A program made the translations under genes and the position numbers. From positions 1-33,351 of the forward strand of contig CADAZX010000024.1 of the NCBI GenBank assembly GCA_902792515.1: a stretch of 33,351 nucleotides of DNA, written 5' to 3'. Positions 9,229 to 17,231 of this stretch are shown here, in pieces. Positions within the stretch are counted from its first letter, which is position 1; the number at the start of each line of letters is the position of its first letter. Origin of the DNA: an uncultured Ruminococcus sp. (GTDB lineage Bacteria > Bacillota > Clostridia > UBA1212). The notes beneath the pieces are model-generated. The model did no database searches. It was not told the DNA's origin and saw nothing but the letters and a program-made list of their open reading frames with translations.

Positions 9229-9257
9229 ATTATACCCTCGTTTTCGCCGCTCTTAAA
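9229..9257 (-). promoter_or_regulatory. Probable promoter of the tyrS operon
   Basis: A perfect TATAAT (9229-9234, minus strand) has a weak -35 TTTAAG (9252-9257) at 17 bases. A small hairpin (GGTCT/AGACC, 9198-9211) lies in the resulting leader. Confidence 0.65.
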
Positions 9258-9262
9258 GCCGG

Positions 9263-9286
9263 AAAAAACGGAAATAAACGTTTTTT
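9263..9286 (-). terminator. A/T-rich hairpin after rarA, possible bidirectional terminator
   Basis: AAAAAACG (9263-9270) pairs with CGTTTTTT (9279-9286) around an eight-base loop, so either strand would give a stem ending in U residues. It lies between the rarA stop and the tyrS promoter. A second, GC-richer hairpin (CGCGG/CCGCG) overlaps the rarA stop codon. Confidence 0.45.
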
Positions 9287-9311
9287 GAAGCAAAGCGGAA
9301 AACTCGCGGAA

Positions 9312-10619
9312 TCACTTCCCGCGGTTCTTTTCCTTCATCTCGGCCACAAATTTCAGATAGTCGATTATATTTTTCTCATAGCCGTTGCCGCACGGCTCGT
9401 AATATTTCGTTCCGCGCATCTTTTCGGGAAGGAACTCAAGGTCCGCGACGTGACCCTCGTAGTCGTGGGCGTACTTGTAACCGACGTGGTAGCCAAGCGC
9501 CTCCATGCCTTCGGCCGCCGCGTTCCTGAGGTAAAAAGGTACCTCGCCCGTGTCCTTGTTTGAAACGTCTGAAAGCGCCTTGTCGATCGCGAGATACGAT
9601 GCGTTTGACTTGGGGCTGGTTGCGACGGTCACGCACGCCTGGGCAAGCAGAATCCGCGCCTCGGGCATACCGATCATCCTCACAGCCTCCTGGACGGCCT
9701 GCGCTACAAGTATCGCGTTCGGATTTGCGGTTCCGACGTCCTCGCTGGCGCAGATCGTAATGCGTCTGGCGAGAAAATTGATGTCCTCGCCGGCGTAAAG
9801 AGCCCTCGCAAGGTAGAAAACCGCGGCGTCGGGATCGCTTCCGCGCATGGATTTAATCATCGCGCTTATATTGTCGTAGTGGCCCTCGCCGGTCTTGTCG
9901 TACTGAACGACCTTCTTCTGAAGGCACTCTGATATCTCATCGAGCGTGATTACAATAGGGGCCATCAAATCCCGCTCACCGCCTGCAACCGCCAGCTCAA
10001 GAGCGTTGAGCGCGATCCTTGCGTCGCCCGAAGAAGTGACGGCCAGAAAATCGAGCGCGTCGTCGTTGATCTTAATATCGAGCTTTCCGTAGCCGCGCTC
10101 CGGGTCTTTGAGCGCGTGATTCACAATATCTTTAATGTTGTTAACGCTGAGCGGGTACAGCTGGAAAACGGTCGAGCGCGAGATGATAGCCTTGTTGACC
10201 TCGAAAAAGGGATTCTCCGTTGTGGCGCCGATCAGTATGATCGATCCGTTTTCGACAGACGGCAGAAGCGCGTCCTGCTGGGCCTTGTTAAAACGGTGAA
10301 TTTCATCTATAAAAAGGACAACTCTGCCACCCGGGTAGAGCATCCTGTTCTCGGCGTCGGCCGCAATCTTTTTGATGTCGGAAACTCCCGAAGAGACTGC
10401 GTTCAGCATCTCGAAGCCGCACTCGGTCGTTTTCGCGATTATCCTCGCGAGAGACGTCTTTCCCGTGCCGGGAGGGCCGAAAAAAATGATAGACGAAAGC
10501 CTGTCCGCCTTTATCATTCTGTAAAGAAGCTTGCCCTTCCCCAATATATGTTCCTGACCGTAAAACTCCTCGATCGATCTCGGGCACATTCTGTATGCAA
10601 GCGGTTCGGTCGCGGGCAT
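9312..10619 (-). CDS. rarA: Replication-associated recombination protein A, AAA+ ATPase
   Basis: A 435-residue clamp-loader-like ATPase (RarA/MgsA) that acts at stalled replication forks. It begins with the typical [16 protein letters not shown] segment. Walker A is [11 protein letters not shown] (47-56). Walker B is [12 protein letters not shown] near 100. [11 protein letters not shown] and [12 protein letters not shown] follow as the sensor and clade-specific segments, and the C-terminal oligomerisation domain is complete. The ATG at 10619 has AAGGAG seven bases upstream. The gene follows glyA by 20 bases and is probably the last gene of the trpS operon. Confidence 0.95.
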   Translation of the reverse strand: MPATEPLAYRMCPRSIEEFYGQEHILGKGKLLYRMIKADRLSSIIFFGPPGTGKTSLARIIAKTTECGFEMLNAVSSGVSDIKKIAADAENRMLYPGGRVVLFIDEIHRFNKAQQDALLPSVENGSIILIGATTENPFFEVNKAIISRSTVFQLYPLSVNNIKDIVNHALKDPERGYGKLDIKINDDALDFLAVTSSGDARIALNALELAVAGGERDLMAPIVITLDEISECLQKKVVQYDKTGEGHYDNISAMIKSMRGSDPDAAVFYLARALYAGEDINFLARRITICASEDVGTANPNAILVAQAVQEAVRMIGMPEARILLAQACVTVATSPKSNASYLAIDKALSDVSNKDTGEVPFYLRNAAAEGMEALGYHVGYKYAHDYEGHVADLEFLPEKMRGTKYYEPCGNGYEKNIIDYLKFVAEMKEKNRGK

Positions 10620-10639
10620 TTTCTCAACTCCTTAAAAAA

Positions 10640-11896
10640 TTAAACGTAAAGATTGTCGTAAAGCGGGAATCCGGCGAGAAGTTCTTTCACGCCTTCGCGA
10701 ACGGTTGCGGCGTTTGCCCCGGGATCCGTGAGCATGTCGCAGATGAGCGAGGCGATCTTCGCCATCTCGGGTTCCTTCATTCCCCTTGTGGTAACCGCGG
10801 GCGTTCCGAGTCTGATGCCGCTTGTGACGGTCGGCTTCTCGGGGTCGAACGGTATCCCGTTTTTGTTGCAGGTGATACCGACGTCGTCGAGCAGGTTCTG
10901 GGCGTCCTTGCCGGAGATTCTGAAGCTCTTTTTGACGTTGACAAGCATCATGTGGTTGTCGGTTCCGCCTGTAATCAGTTCGCAGCCTCTCCCGGCCATT
11001 GCGGCGGCGAGCGCCTTCGCGTTGAGAACTATCTGTTTCTGATAGTCTTTAAACTCGGGAGTGAGCGCCTCTTTAAAAGCGACGGCCTTCGCGGCGATTA
11101 TGTGCATGAGCGGTCCGCCCTGCGTTCCCGGGAAAACGCTCTTGTTGATCTTTTTGGCGATCTCTTCGTCGTCGGTCAGGATCATTCCGCCCCTCGGGCC
11201 GCGGAGTGTTTTGTGCGTTGTTGTCGTAACGACGTCCGCGATGCCGACCGGCGAGGGATGAAGTCCTGCCGCTACAAGACCGGCGATGTGGGCGATGTCG
11301 ACCATGAAATAGGCACCGACGCTGTCGCAGATCTCCCGGAAACGTTTGAAATCGATGATTCTCGGGTACGCGCTCGCACCCGCGACAATGAGCTTGGGTC
11401 TGACTTCCTTAGCGGTCTTTTCGAGTCCGTCGTAGTCAATAAGATTAGTTTCGGGATCGCAGCCGTAAGGAACGAAATTGAACCACTTTCCCGAAAGATT
11501 GACGGGGCTTCCGTGAGTCAGGTGGCCGCCCTGGGCGAGATTCATTCCCATGACGGTGTCGCCCGGTTCGAGCAGCGAAAAGTAGACGGTAATATTCGCG
11601 GAGGAGCCGCTGTGGGGCTGAACGTTTGCGAATTTGCAGCCGAAAAGCTCACAGGCGCGCTTGATTGCGAGATTCTCGCATATGTCGACAACTTCGCAGC
11701 CGCCGTAATATCTCTTTCCCGGATATCCTTCTGCGTATTTATTGGTAAGGACGCTCCCCGCGGCGGCGAGCACCGCCGGACTGACGAAATTTTCCGAAGC
11801 GATCAGCTCGATCTTGTCGCGCTGACGTGCGCATTCGTCCTTAATTGCCTGATAGATCTCAGCGTCCTCCCTGCGAAGGCATTCGAAAACATCCAT
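10640..11896 (-). CDS. glyA: Serine hydroxymethyltransferase
   Basis: A PLP enzyme that interconverts serine plus tetrahydrofolate with glycine plus 5,10-methylene-tetrahydrofolate, giving one-carbon units for purines and thymidylate. Its 418 residues are the family norm. The lysine that binds PLP is Lys229 in [14 protein letters not shown]. Other family segments seen are [11 protein letters not shown] near the N-terminus and [11 protein letters not shown]. The ATG at 11896 has AAGGAG upstream. The gene follows the pyrophosphorylase/isocitrate dehydrogenase fusion by 18 bases and precedes rarA by 20, so cotranscription is very likely. Confidence 0.97.
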   Translation of the reverse strand: MDVFECLRREDAEIYQAIKDECARQRDKIELIASENFVSPAVLAAAGSVLTNKYAEGYPGKRYYGGCEVVDICENLAIKRACELFGCKFANVQPHSGSSANITVYFSLLEPGDTVMGMNLAQGGHLTHGSPVNLSGKWFNFVPYGCDPETNLIDYDGLEKTAKEVRPKLIVAGASAYPRIIDFKRFREICDSVGAYFMVDIAHIAGLVAAGLHPSPVGIADVVTTTTHKTLRGPRGGMILTDDEEIAKKINKSVFPGTQGGPLMHIIAAKAVAFKEALTPEFKDYQKQIVLNAKALAAAMAGRGCELITGGTDNHMMLVNVKKSFRISGKDAQNLLDDVGITCNKNGIPFDPEKPTVTSGIRLGTPAVTTRGMKEPEMAKIASLICDMLTDPGANAATVREGVKELLAGFPLYDNLYV

Positions 11897-11914
11897 ACGT
11901 TGTATCTCCTTAAT

Positions 11915-14371
11915 TCATTTGTTGTCGCCGCCGACTTCGTCAAACGGCAGTTTGAAAATTCTTTCTTTTACGGCGTCAAGGAAGCCGTCCAGGTCGACCT
12001 TAACGATATTGTCGCAGTCGGCAATCGACGCGAGGTCGCAGGTCATAATACCCTCAGAAACGGCCGAGAGCGCCGCGTGCTCCACCCTTAGCGCGAATTC
12101 GACCAGGTCGCCGTTTCCGTCAAGTGTTCCGCGCTTTTTGAGTGCGCCTGTCCATGCGAAAAGCGTCGCGATCGGGTTCGTAGAAGTGGATTCGCCGGCG
12201 AGGTATTTCTTGTAATGTCTCGGAACCGTGCCGTGCGCCGCTTCGAATTCGCAGCAGCCGTCAGGCGACACGAGAACCGACGTCATCATGGAAAGACTTC
12301 CGAAACCCGACGCGAGCATGTCGGAAAACACGTCGCCATCGTAGTTTCTGCACGCCCAGCAGAAGCCGCCCTCCGATTTCATAACTCTCGAGATTGCGTC
12401 GTCGACAAGCGTGTAAAAATACGTAATTCCGGCTTTTTCGAACTTTTCGCGGTAGTTTTCTTCGTAAACCGTGTCGAAAATTTTCCTGAACGATGCCTCG
12501 TACGTTTTCGAGACGGTATCCTTACATGAGAACCAGAGGTCGATGCCGGAGTCGAGCGCGTACTCGAAGCACGACACCGCGAAGCTTCTTATCGAACCTG
12601 TCTCGTTGAAGTATCCCGACAGGATGCCGTCCGAATTCGCGAATTCGTGAACCTTAATCGTCTCGACAGACCCGTCAGGCTTTTCGACGGTAAGAGACGC
12701 CTTCGAGCCTTTCTCAACGACAGTCTCGGCGGCCGCGTACACGTCGCCGTAGGCGTGTCTGGCGATAACAATAGGCTTTTTCCAAGACCTGACGAGCGGC
12801 TTGATTACGTCGACGGTAATAGGCTTTCTGAAAACGGTGCCGTCGAGAATTCCCCTCAGAGTCGCATTGGGACTGCGCCACATTTTTTTGAGACCGTACT
12901 CTTCGACGCGCGCGGCGTTCGGAGTAATTGTTGCGCATTTCACGCCGATCCCGAGTCTTTTTATCGCGTTCGCGGCTTCGACGGTAACCTTGTCGTCAGT
13001 TGCGTCGCGGTTCATGATCCCGAGGTCGTAGTACTCGGTGTTAAGTGCGACGTACGGCTCGAGTATCTTCTCTTTTATTTTTTGCCACACGACGCGTGTC
13101 ATTTCGTCGCCGTCCATCTCGACGATCCTGTTCATCGGGATTTTGTGAACTCTTCTGTAGAGCTCCCTCGCTGAGGCGGGGCTGTCGTTGCCGGCTTTGT
13201 TTTTGACCGGCGCGAACTCCCTGTCGCGGTCGACTCTGTAGGCGGCAACGTCGCCGATCATGCCGAAAACGTCGAAAAGGAACATCTCAAACTTGTAGGC
13301 TTCGGTCTCCTGTTCGATGCCGGCGTTGTCGATAAACTTGACTTTTTTTACGTAAGTATGGAACGGGATGTCGGAGTCAAGCGCTTTTTTGAGCGAATCC
13401 GCTCTGAAAACGTAAACTCCCGCGTTGGCGTCGCCGTACATGAACGAGCCGTCCGGGTTGAGCGCGTTCGCCATATCCGCGGGGACCTCGGTATACTCGA
13501 CGACCTTCGCCTTTCCGTCCTTTAAGCAGTAAACGCCTGCTTTTTCGTCAGCGCTGCGCTTCATGAACGTTTTCGTAAGGCAGTCCTTGCCGGTCGTCTC
13601 GATAGCGCCGATGAAAAGCGGGTCGCACATGAAATTGAGTATGTTGTCGACGTTGTTGACAAAAACGTATTTAGCAGCGGCGCCGTCGCCTTCCTCAAGA
13701 ATTCCGTTCGATTTTAAAGCGGACAGAATGCCGCCGTTTCCGTCGGGAGCTGTAAAAATCTCCGATTTGGAACGGAGCAGCATCGAGCCGGACCTTGAAA
13801 CGACAGGTATCATGTTCTGCCTGAAAAACGATATTTTCTCCTCAGGATAGCCGAAATAGCCGTGTTCGCGGAAAAACGAGACGGTTTCGTCGTGGTTCGT
13901 GTCGCTTGTCATGATATACCAGTGAACGAAAGTACCGGTTTTTTCATAAAGTTTGAAAAGGCCGTCCAGCTGTATCTCGAAAATCGTTTTTCCGTTCGCG
14001 AAGCCGACGTTGTACGTACCCTTCGGACCGTCGTGGCCGAGCCTCGAGCCCTGGCCGCCCGCGAGCGTTATCGCGACGGCGCCGCCGTTTTTAATGACGC
14101 CAAGACCGGCTTTTTCGAACGTGTCATAATCTTCGCCGCCCTTTTGCGGCGCTTTTATAACTTCAATGGGCTTTACGTCTCCGGTCGCGCTCTCGTCAAA
14201 AACAGGCTTTTCCGCGTGCGCGTAAAGCGCTTCCATTTTTGCGAAGTCAACGTTTAGAATATCATTCGCGAGACGCTCTCTTTCCGCATCGTCGAGAGAT
14301 TCCCAGAAAGCGAGCAGCCCGGTTTGCGAGTGCTTTGAGGCTATGTCGAAAACTTCCTTGAAACGATCCAT
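11915..14371 (-). CDS. Fusion: UDP-sugar (UDP-GlcNAc type) pyrophosphorylase plus NADP-type isocitrate dehydrogenase
   Basis: One uninterrupted 818-residue frame. Residues 1-410 are a UDPGP-family pyrophosphorylase of the eukaryote-like UAP/AGX kind: LAGGQGSRLGHDGPKG (103-118), APDGNGGIL (208-216), VDNIL (241-245) and FAPVKN (387-391, then a terminal helix). That family joins UTP and GlcNAc-1-phosphate to UDP-GlcNAc. The part appears to stop where the small C-terminal domain of the family would start. Residues 413-818 are a complete isocitrate dehydrogenase of the eukaryote-like NADP class: IVEMDGDEMTRVVW, the isocitrate-binding Ser500/Asn502/Arg506/Arg515/Arg538/Tyr545, Lys622, metal-site aspartates in DD (657-658) and YDGDVFSD, and EAAHGTVPRHY. 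Both active sites look intact. Met413 has no good ribosome site, so a separate dehydrogenase product is not well supported. The ATG at 14371 has AAGGA ten bases upstream. Citrate synthase is the neighbour upstream and glyA is downstream. Confidence 0.9.
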   Translation of the reverse strand: MDRFKEVFDIASKHSQTGLLAFWESLDDAERERLANDILNVDFAKMEALYAHAEKPVFDESATGDVKPIEVIKAPQKGGEDYDTFEKAGLGVIKNGGAVAITLAGGQGSRLGHDGPKGTYNVGFANGKTIFEIQLDGLFKLYEKTGTFVHWYIMTSDTNHDETVSFFREHGYFGYPEEKISFFRQNMIPVVSRSGSMLLRSKSEIFTAPDGNGGILSALKSNGILEEGDGAAAKYVFVNNVDNILNFMCDPLFIGAIETTGKDCLTKTFMKRSADEKAGVYCLKDGKAKVVEYTEVPADMANALNPDGSFMYGDANAGVYVFRADSLKKALDSDIPFHTYVKKVKFIDNAGIEQETEAYKFEMFLFDVFGMIGDVAAYRVDRDREFAPVKNKAGNDSPASARELYRRVHKIPMNRIVEMDGDEMTRVVWQKIKEKILEPYVALNTEYYDLGIMNRDATDDKVTVEAANAIKRLGIGVKCATITPNAARVEEYGLKKMWRSPNATLRGILDGTVFRKPITVDVIKPLVRSWKKPIVIARHAYGDVYAAAETVVEKGSKASLTVEKPDGSVETIKVHEFANSDGILSGYFNETGSIRSFAVSCFEYALDSGIDLWFSCKDTVSKTYEASFRKIFDTVYEENYREKFEKAGITYFYTLVDDAISRVMKSEGGFCWACRNYDGDVFSDMLASGFGSLSMMTSVLVSPDGCCEFEAAHGTVPRHYKKYLAGESTSTNPIATLFAWTGALKKRGTLDGNGDLVEFALRVEHAALSAVSEGIMTCDLASIADCDNIVKVDLDGFLDAVKERIFKLPFDEVGGDNK

Positions 14372-14383
14372 CTTGAACCATCC

Positions 14384-14587
14384 TTACCTGTTAATGTTGG
14401 CGGTAAACCATTTGTTCTTTTTAAGCGCGAGGCCGGGCAGCGAAGACATATACGTGAGGGCTTTGTAAAGACCCGCGGTAACGGGCCGCGTAAGCTATCT
14501 CTTAAGTACGCTGAATTTTTTGACTTTTTCCAAAGTTCCCGTCCCGTTTCCGCCGCGCCGGCTGTCATGCGCAGCTTCGCCCGGCAT
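14384..14587 (-). pseudogene. Short reading frame interrupted by an amber codon (30 + 36 codons)
   Basis: Between citrate synthase and the fusion gene, in the same frame as both, an ATG at 14587 opens a 30-codon frame that ends in TAG (14495-14497). The frame then stays open for 36 more codons (LTRPVTAGLYKALTYMSSLP and onward) to TAA at 14384. The second half has neighbour-like codon use and a plausible hydrophobic/basic composition. No good ribosome site precedes the ATG, and the second half has no credible start of its own. I do not recognise either half. It may be a decayed small gene or a remnant of a longer one. Read-through at the amber codon is possible but unsupported. Confidence 0.35.
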
Positions 14588-14593
14588 CTAAAA

Positions 14594-15970
14594 TCATCTT
14601 GAATCTATATCCTTGTAGGGTCTCGGCTTGCAAACGTTCTTGTACGCCGGTCTGATGATCTTCGGGTCGACGTTAAGCTCCTCGATCCTGTGCGCGCACC
14701 AGCCGGGAAGCCTCGCGATCGCGAACATAGGCGTATAGAGGTCGGCGGGAATGCCGAGCATCGAGTACACGAAACCCGAATAGAGGTCGACGTTCGCGCA
14801 CTTTACGTTGTCCTTGCCCCTGACCTCCAGATACGCGGAAGGCGTCAGCTCCTCGATAAGACTGAGAAGCCTGAATTCTCTCTCCCTTCCCGTTTCGGCC
14901 GCCATCTCCTCGGCTTTCTGCTTTAGAAGAACGGCTCTCGGGTCGGAGAGCGTGTAAACGGCGTGACCCATTCCGTAAACGAGCCCTGTGCCGTCGAACG
15001 CCTCGCCGCGAAGAATCTTCAGCAGATACTTGTAGACCTGATCCTTGTCGTTGATGTCGGAAATGTTCTGTTTCATCTCCTCGACCATCGACACGGTTCT
15101 GTGGTTCGCGCCGCCATGCTTCGGACCTTTTAACGAGTTAATGGCAGCCGCGACCGCAGCGTAAGTATCGGTGCCCGTGGAACTGACGACACGCATCGTA
15201 AACGACGAGTTGTTACCGCCGCCGTGCTCCGCGTGAAGCATCAGCGCCAGGTCGAGTATTTCCGCCTCGCTCTCACGGTACTTGCTGTCGGGTCTTAGCA
15301 TATAAAGAATGTTCTCGGCTGTCGAGAGCTCCGGTTGCGGACTGTGTATATAGAGGCTCCTGTTATCGTAATAGTAGGCCTTGGCCTGGTAAGCGTAGGC
15401 CGCCATCGTAGGAAGCTGAGCTATAAGGTTGAGGCTCTGGCGGTAGACGTTCCGGAGCGAGGTGTCGTCCGGGTTGTCGTCGTAGGAGTAAGAGGCCATG
15501 ACGCTTCGCGCGATCTTGTTCATAAGGTTGCGGCTGGGCGCCTTCATAATCATGTCCTCGGTGAATCCGTACGGAAGCTGCCTGTGTGAGCCGAGGTACT
15601 GCCTCAGCTCGTCGAGACGCGTTTTATCCGGAAGATTGCCGGTCAAAAGAAGATAGCAGCACTCTTCGTAGCCGAAACGCTTTTCGCGCTGAACTGCGGA
15701 AACGATGTCGTAAATGTTATACCCGCGGAAATAAAGTCTTCCTTCTTCGGGAATCTTGTCTCCGTCGTCTATATGATAGCCGCGTACGTCGCCGACTCTT
15801 GTCATTCCGACGACAACGCCGGTGCCGTCCGCGTTTCTGAGGCCGCGCTTGACGTTGTATTTAAGGTAAAGCGACGGGTCGTTGCTTTTTGCGGCCGACG
15901 GCTCCGAACAGAGCATGTCAATAAACTCGCCGCCCGACTCGCTGATTTCAGTATTTAATAAAGGCTCCAC
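14594..15970 (-). CDS. Citrate synthase (Si type)
   Basis: Condenses acetyl-CoA with oxaloacetate to citrate. It has 458 residues from the GTG at 15970, which has GGGAGG nine bases upstream; the longer in-frame start would run into trpS. The catalytic triad by alignment is His249 (LHAEHGGGNNS), His336 (GMGHAVYTLSDPR) and Asp395 (NVDLYSG). KHGGANHRTV (284-293) is also conserved. The family also contains 2-methylcitrate synthases, but isocitrate dehydrogenase downstream favours citrate and a 2-oxoglutarate/glutamate branch. No aconitase is in the window. The gene begins 40 bases after trpS ends and is probably in that operon. Confidence 0.93.
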   Translation of the reverse strand: MEPLLNTEISESGGEFIDMLCSEPSAAKSNDPSLYLKYNVKRGLRNADGTGVVVGMTRVGDVRGYHIDDGDKIPEEGRLYFRGYNIYDIVSAVQREKRFGYEECCYLLLTGNLPDKTRLDELRQYLGSHRQLPYGFTEDMIMKAPSRNLMNKIARSVMASYSYDDNPDDTSLRNVYRQSLNLIAQLPTMAAYAYQAKAYYYDNRSLYIHSPQPELSTAENILYMLRPDSKYRESEAEILDLALMLHAEHGGGNNSSFTMRVVSSTGTDTYAAVAAAINSLKGPKHGGANHRTVSMVEEMKQNISDINDKDQVYKYLLKILRGEAFDGTGLVYGMGHAVYTLSDPRAVLLKQKAEEMAAETGREREFRLLSLIEELTPSAYLEVRGKDNVKCANVDLYSGFVYSMLGIPADLYTPMFAIARLPGWCAHRIEELNVDPKIIRPAYKNVCKPRPYKDIDSR

Positions 15971-16010
15971 GTTTTTCGCCTCCCCCGTTAAGTTGATTTG
16001 CCTGCAATTT

Positions 16011-17012
16011 TTATTTAAGAATAAAGCCGACCTTTTCGTAAACTTCCCTGACGGTCGACTCCGCCTTTTCGGAAGCCTTTTCGGCGTTTCTCCTGAGGAT
16101 TGATTCGAGGTACGTTTTGTCGGAGATGAATTCAGCGTATCTCTCCTGGATTGGAGCAAGCGTGTCCGCGACAGATTCTCCGACAGCCTTTTTAAAGTCG
16201 CCGTACCGGCCGCCTTCGAACTCCTTCTCGACGTCCTGTCTCGTAACGTCTTTCACGGACGCATAGATGTTTATGAGGTTGCTGATGCCCGGCTTTTCGT
16301 TCTCGTCGTATCTGATCTCGGCTCCCGAGTCGGTTACGGCCTTCTTGAACTTCTTGATGATGACGTCGCGCGGGTCGGTAATGAGCACGAAATTGTTGAC
16401 GTTGGTGTCGGATTTCGACATCTTTTTGTCGGGCTCCTGAAGGCTCATGATGCGCGCCCCGTTTCCGGGAATGAAAGGCTCCGGAACGACAAAAGTGTCT
16501 CCGTAGACGGCGTTAAAGCGCTCCGCGATGTTGCGCGCGAGCTCGAGGTGCTGCTTCTGGTCGGCCCCGATCGGAACGAGGTCGGATTTATATAAAAGGA
16601 TGTCGGCGGCCATCAAAACGGGATACGTAAAGAGACCGGCGTTTATATTGTCGGCGTGGCGTTGACTTTTGTCCTTGAACTGGGTCATTCTCGAGAGTTC
16701 TCCCATGTATGTGTAGCAGCCGAGTACCCACGAGAGTTCGGCGTGCGAGTGGACGTGCGACTGGAGAAAAAGAACGTTTTTGTCCGGGTCAAGACCGCAA
16801 GCGAGATATAGAGCGAGAAGCGCGTATGATCTCTCTCTCAGTTCTTCGGGGTTCTGCCTGACCGTGAGCGTGTGCATGTCGACCACGCAGTAGTAGCAGT
16901 TATACTCGTCCTGGAGTCTGCAGAAATTTCTGAGCGCTCCGAGGTAGTTGCCCAGCGTAAGATTGCCGGACGGCTGTACGCCGCTGAAAATTGTTTTTTT
17001 ATCTGGTGTCAT
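16011..17012 (-). CDS. trpS: Tryptophanyl-tRNA synthetase
   Basis: A class I synthetase that charges tRNA-Trp, 333 residues, the usual bacterial length. The HIGH-type motif is in PSGNLTLGNYLGAL (residues 14-27). The KMSKS loop is KKMSKSDTNVN. The ATG at 17012 is chosen because AAAGGAG lies 11 bases upstream; an in-frame TTG three codons earlier is only two bases from that site. A strong promoter (17053-17081) gives a leader of about 35 bases, so there is no room for a T-box. It heads the operon that continues through citrate synthase to rarA. Confidence 0.96.
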   Translation of the reverse strand: MTPDKKTIFSGVQPSGNLTLGNYLGALRNFCRLQDEYNCYYCVVDMHTLTVRQNPEELRERSYALLALYLACGLDPDKNVLFLQSHVHSHAELSWVLGCYTYMGELSRMTQFKDKSQRHADNINAGLFTYPVLMAADILLYKSDLVPIGADQKQHLELARNIAERFNAVYGDTFVVPEPFIPGNGARIMSLQEPDKKMSKSDTNVNNFVLITDPRDVIIKKFKKAVTDSGAEIRYDENEKPGISNLINIYASVKDVTRQDVEKEFEGGRYGDFKKAVGESVADTLAPIQERYAEFISDKTYLESILRRNAEKASEKAESTVREVYEKVGFILK

Positions 17013-17052
17013 AAAGCTCAAAACTCCTTTCCGGGCTTTCGCTTAACTTTTT

Positions 17053-17081
17053 ATTATAACACTTCCGAGACGTGAAGGCAA
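17053..17081 (-). promoter_or_regulatory. Sigma-A promoter of the trpS operon
   Basis: TTGCCT (17076-17081) and TATAAT (17053-17058) on the minus strand are spaced by 17 bases. Two pairs of 11-bp-phased direct repeats lie just upstream (17099-17137). Confidence 0.75.
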
Positions 17082-17098
17082 CAAAAATGACGAAAAAA

Positions 17099-17137
17099 GT
17101 CGGCACAATGTCGGCACAAGCAAAACCCAAGCAAAAC
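17099..17137. repeat. Two pairs of 10-mers repeated with an 11-bp period upstream of trpS
   Basis: On the plus strand GTCGGCACAA occurs at 17099-17108 and 17110-17119, and CAAGCAAAAC at 17117-17126 and 17128-17137. Each pair repeats with an 11-bp step, about one helical turn. The array sits 18 to 56 bases upstream of the trpS -35 box and touches the T-tract of the preceding terminator. Confidence 0.7.
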
Positions 17138-17179
17138 AAAAGCCCGCACCCGCCGTAAATCATAACGGGCACGGACTTT
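17131..17179 (-). terminator. Rho-independent terminator after the large surface-protein gene
   Basis: Read on the minus strand, 14 bases (17166-17179) pair with 17139-17152 through Watson-Crick and G-U pairs around a 13-base loop, followed by TTTGTTTT. A second hairpin (CGGTGC/GCACCG, 17195-17220) lies between it and the stop codon. Confidence 0.85.
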
Positions 17180-17231
17180 CGTCATTATTATCTCACGGTG
17201 CGGAGACGATCCTGCACCGGTTTAAAACTCG

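Noticed and set aside
9119..9230. Possible T-box before tyrS
   Set aside because: The leader is about 100 bases and lacks the GGTGGAACC core; only small hairpins are present.
10595..12091. A 498-codon open frame on the plus strand opposite glyA
   Set aside because: It is antisense to a perfectly conserved glyA, its translation resembles no family I know, and it has no ribosome site. GC-rich codon bias opens such frames.
13100..13160. Possible separate start for isocitrate dehydrogenase at Met413 of the fusion
   Set aside because: No Shine-Dalgarno sequence lies at a suitable distance before 13135, and the upstream frame is open and conserved right up to the junction.
14341..14568. A 75-codon minus-strand frame overlapping the start of the fusion gene
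   Set aside because: Arg/Pro-rich composition typical of a wrong frame, no ribosome site, and it overlaps the better interrupted frame.
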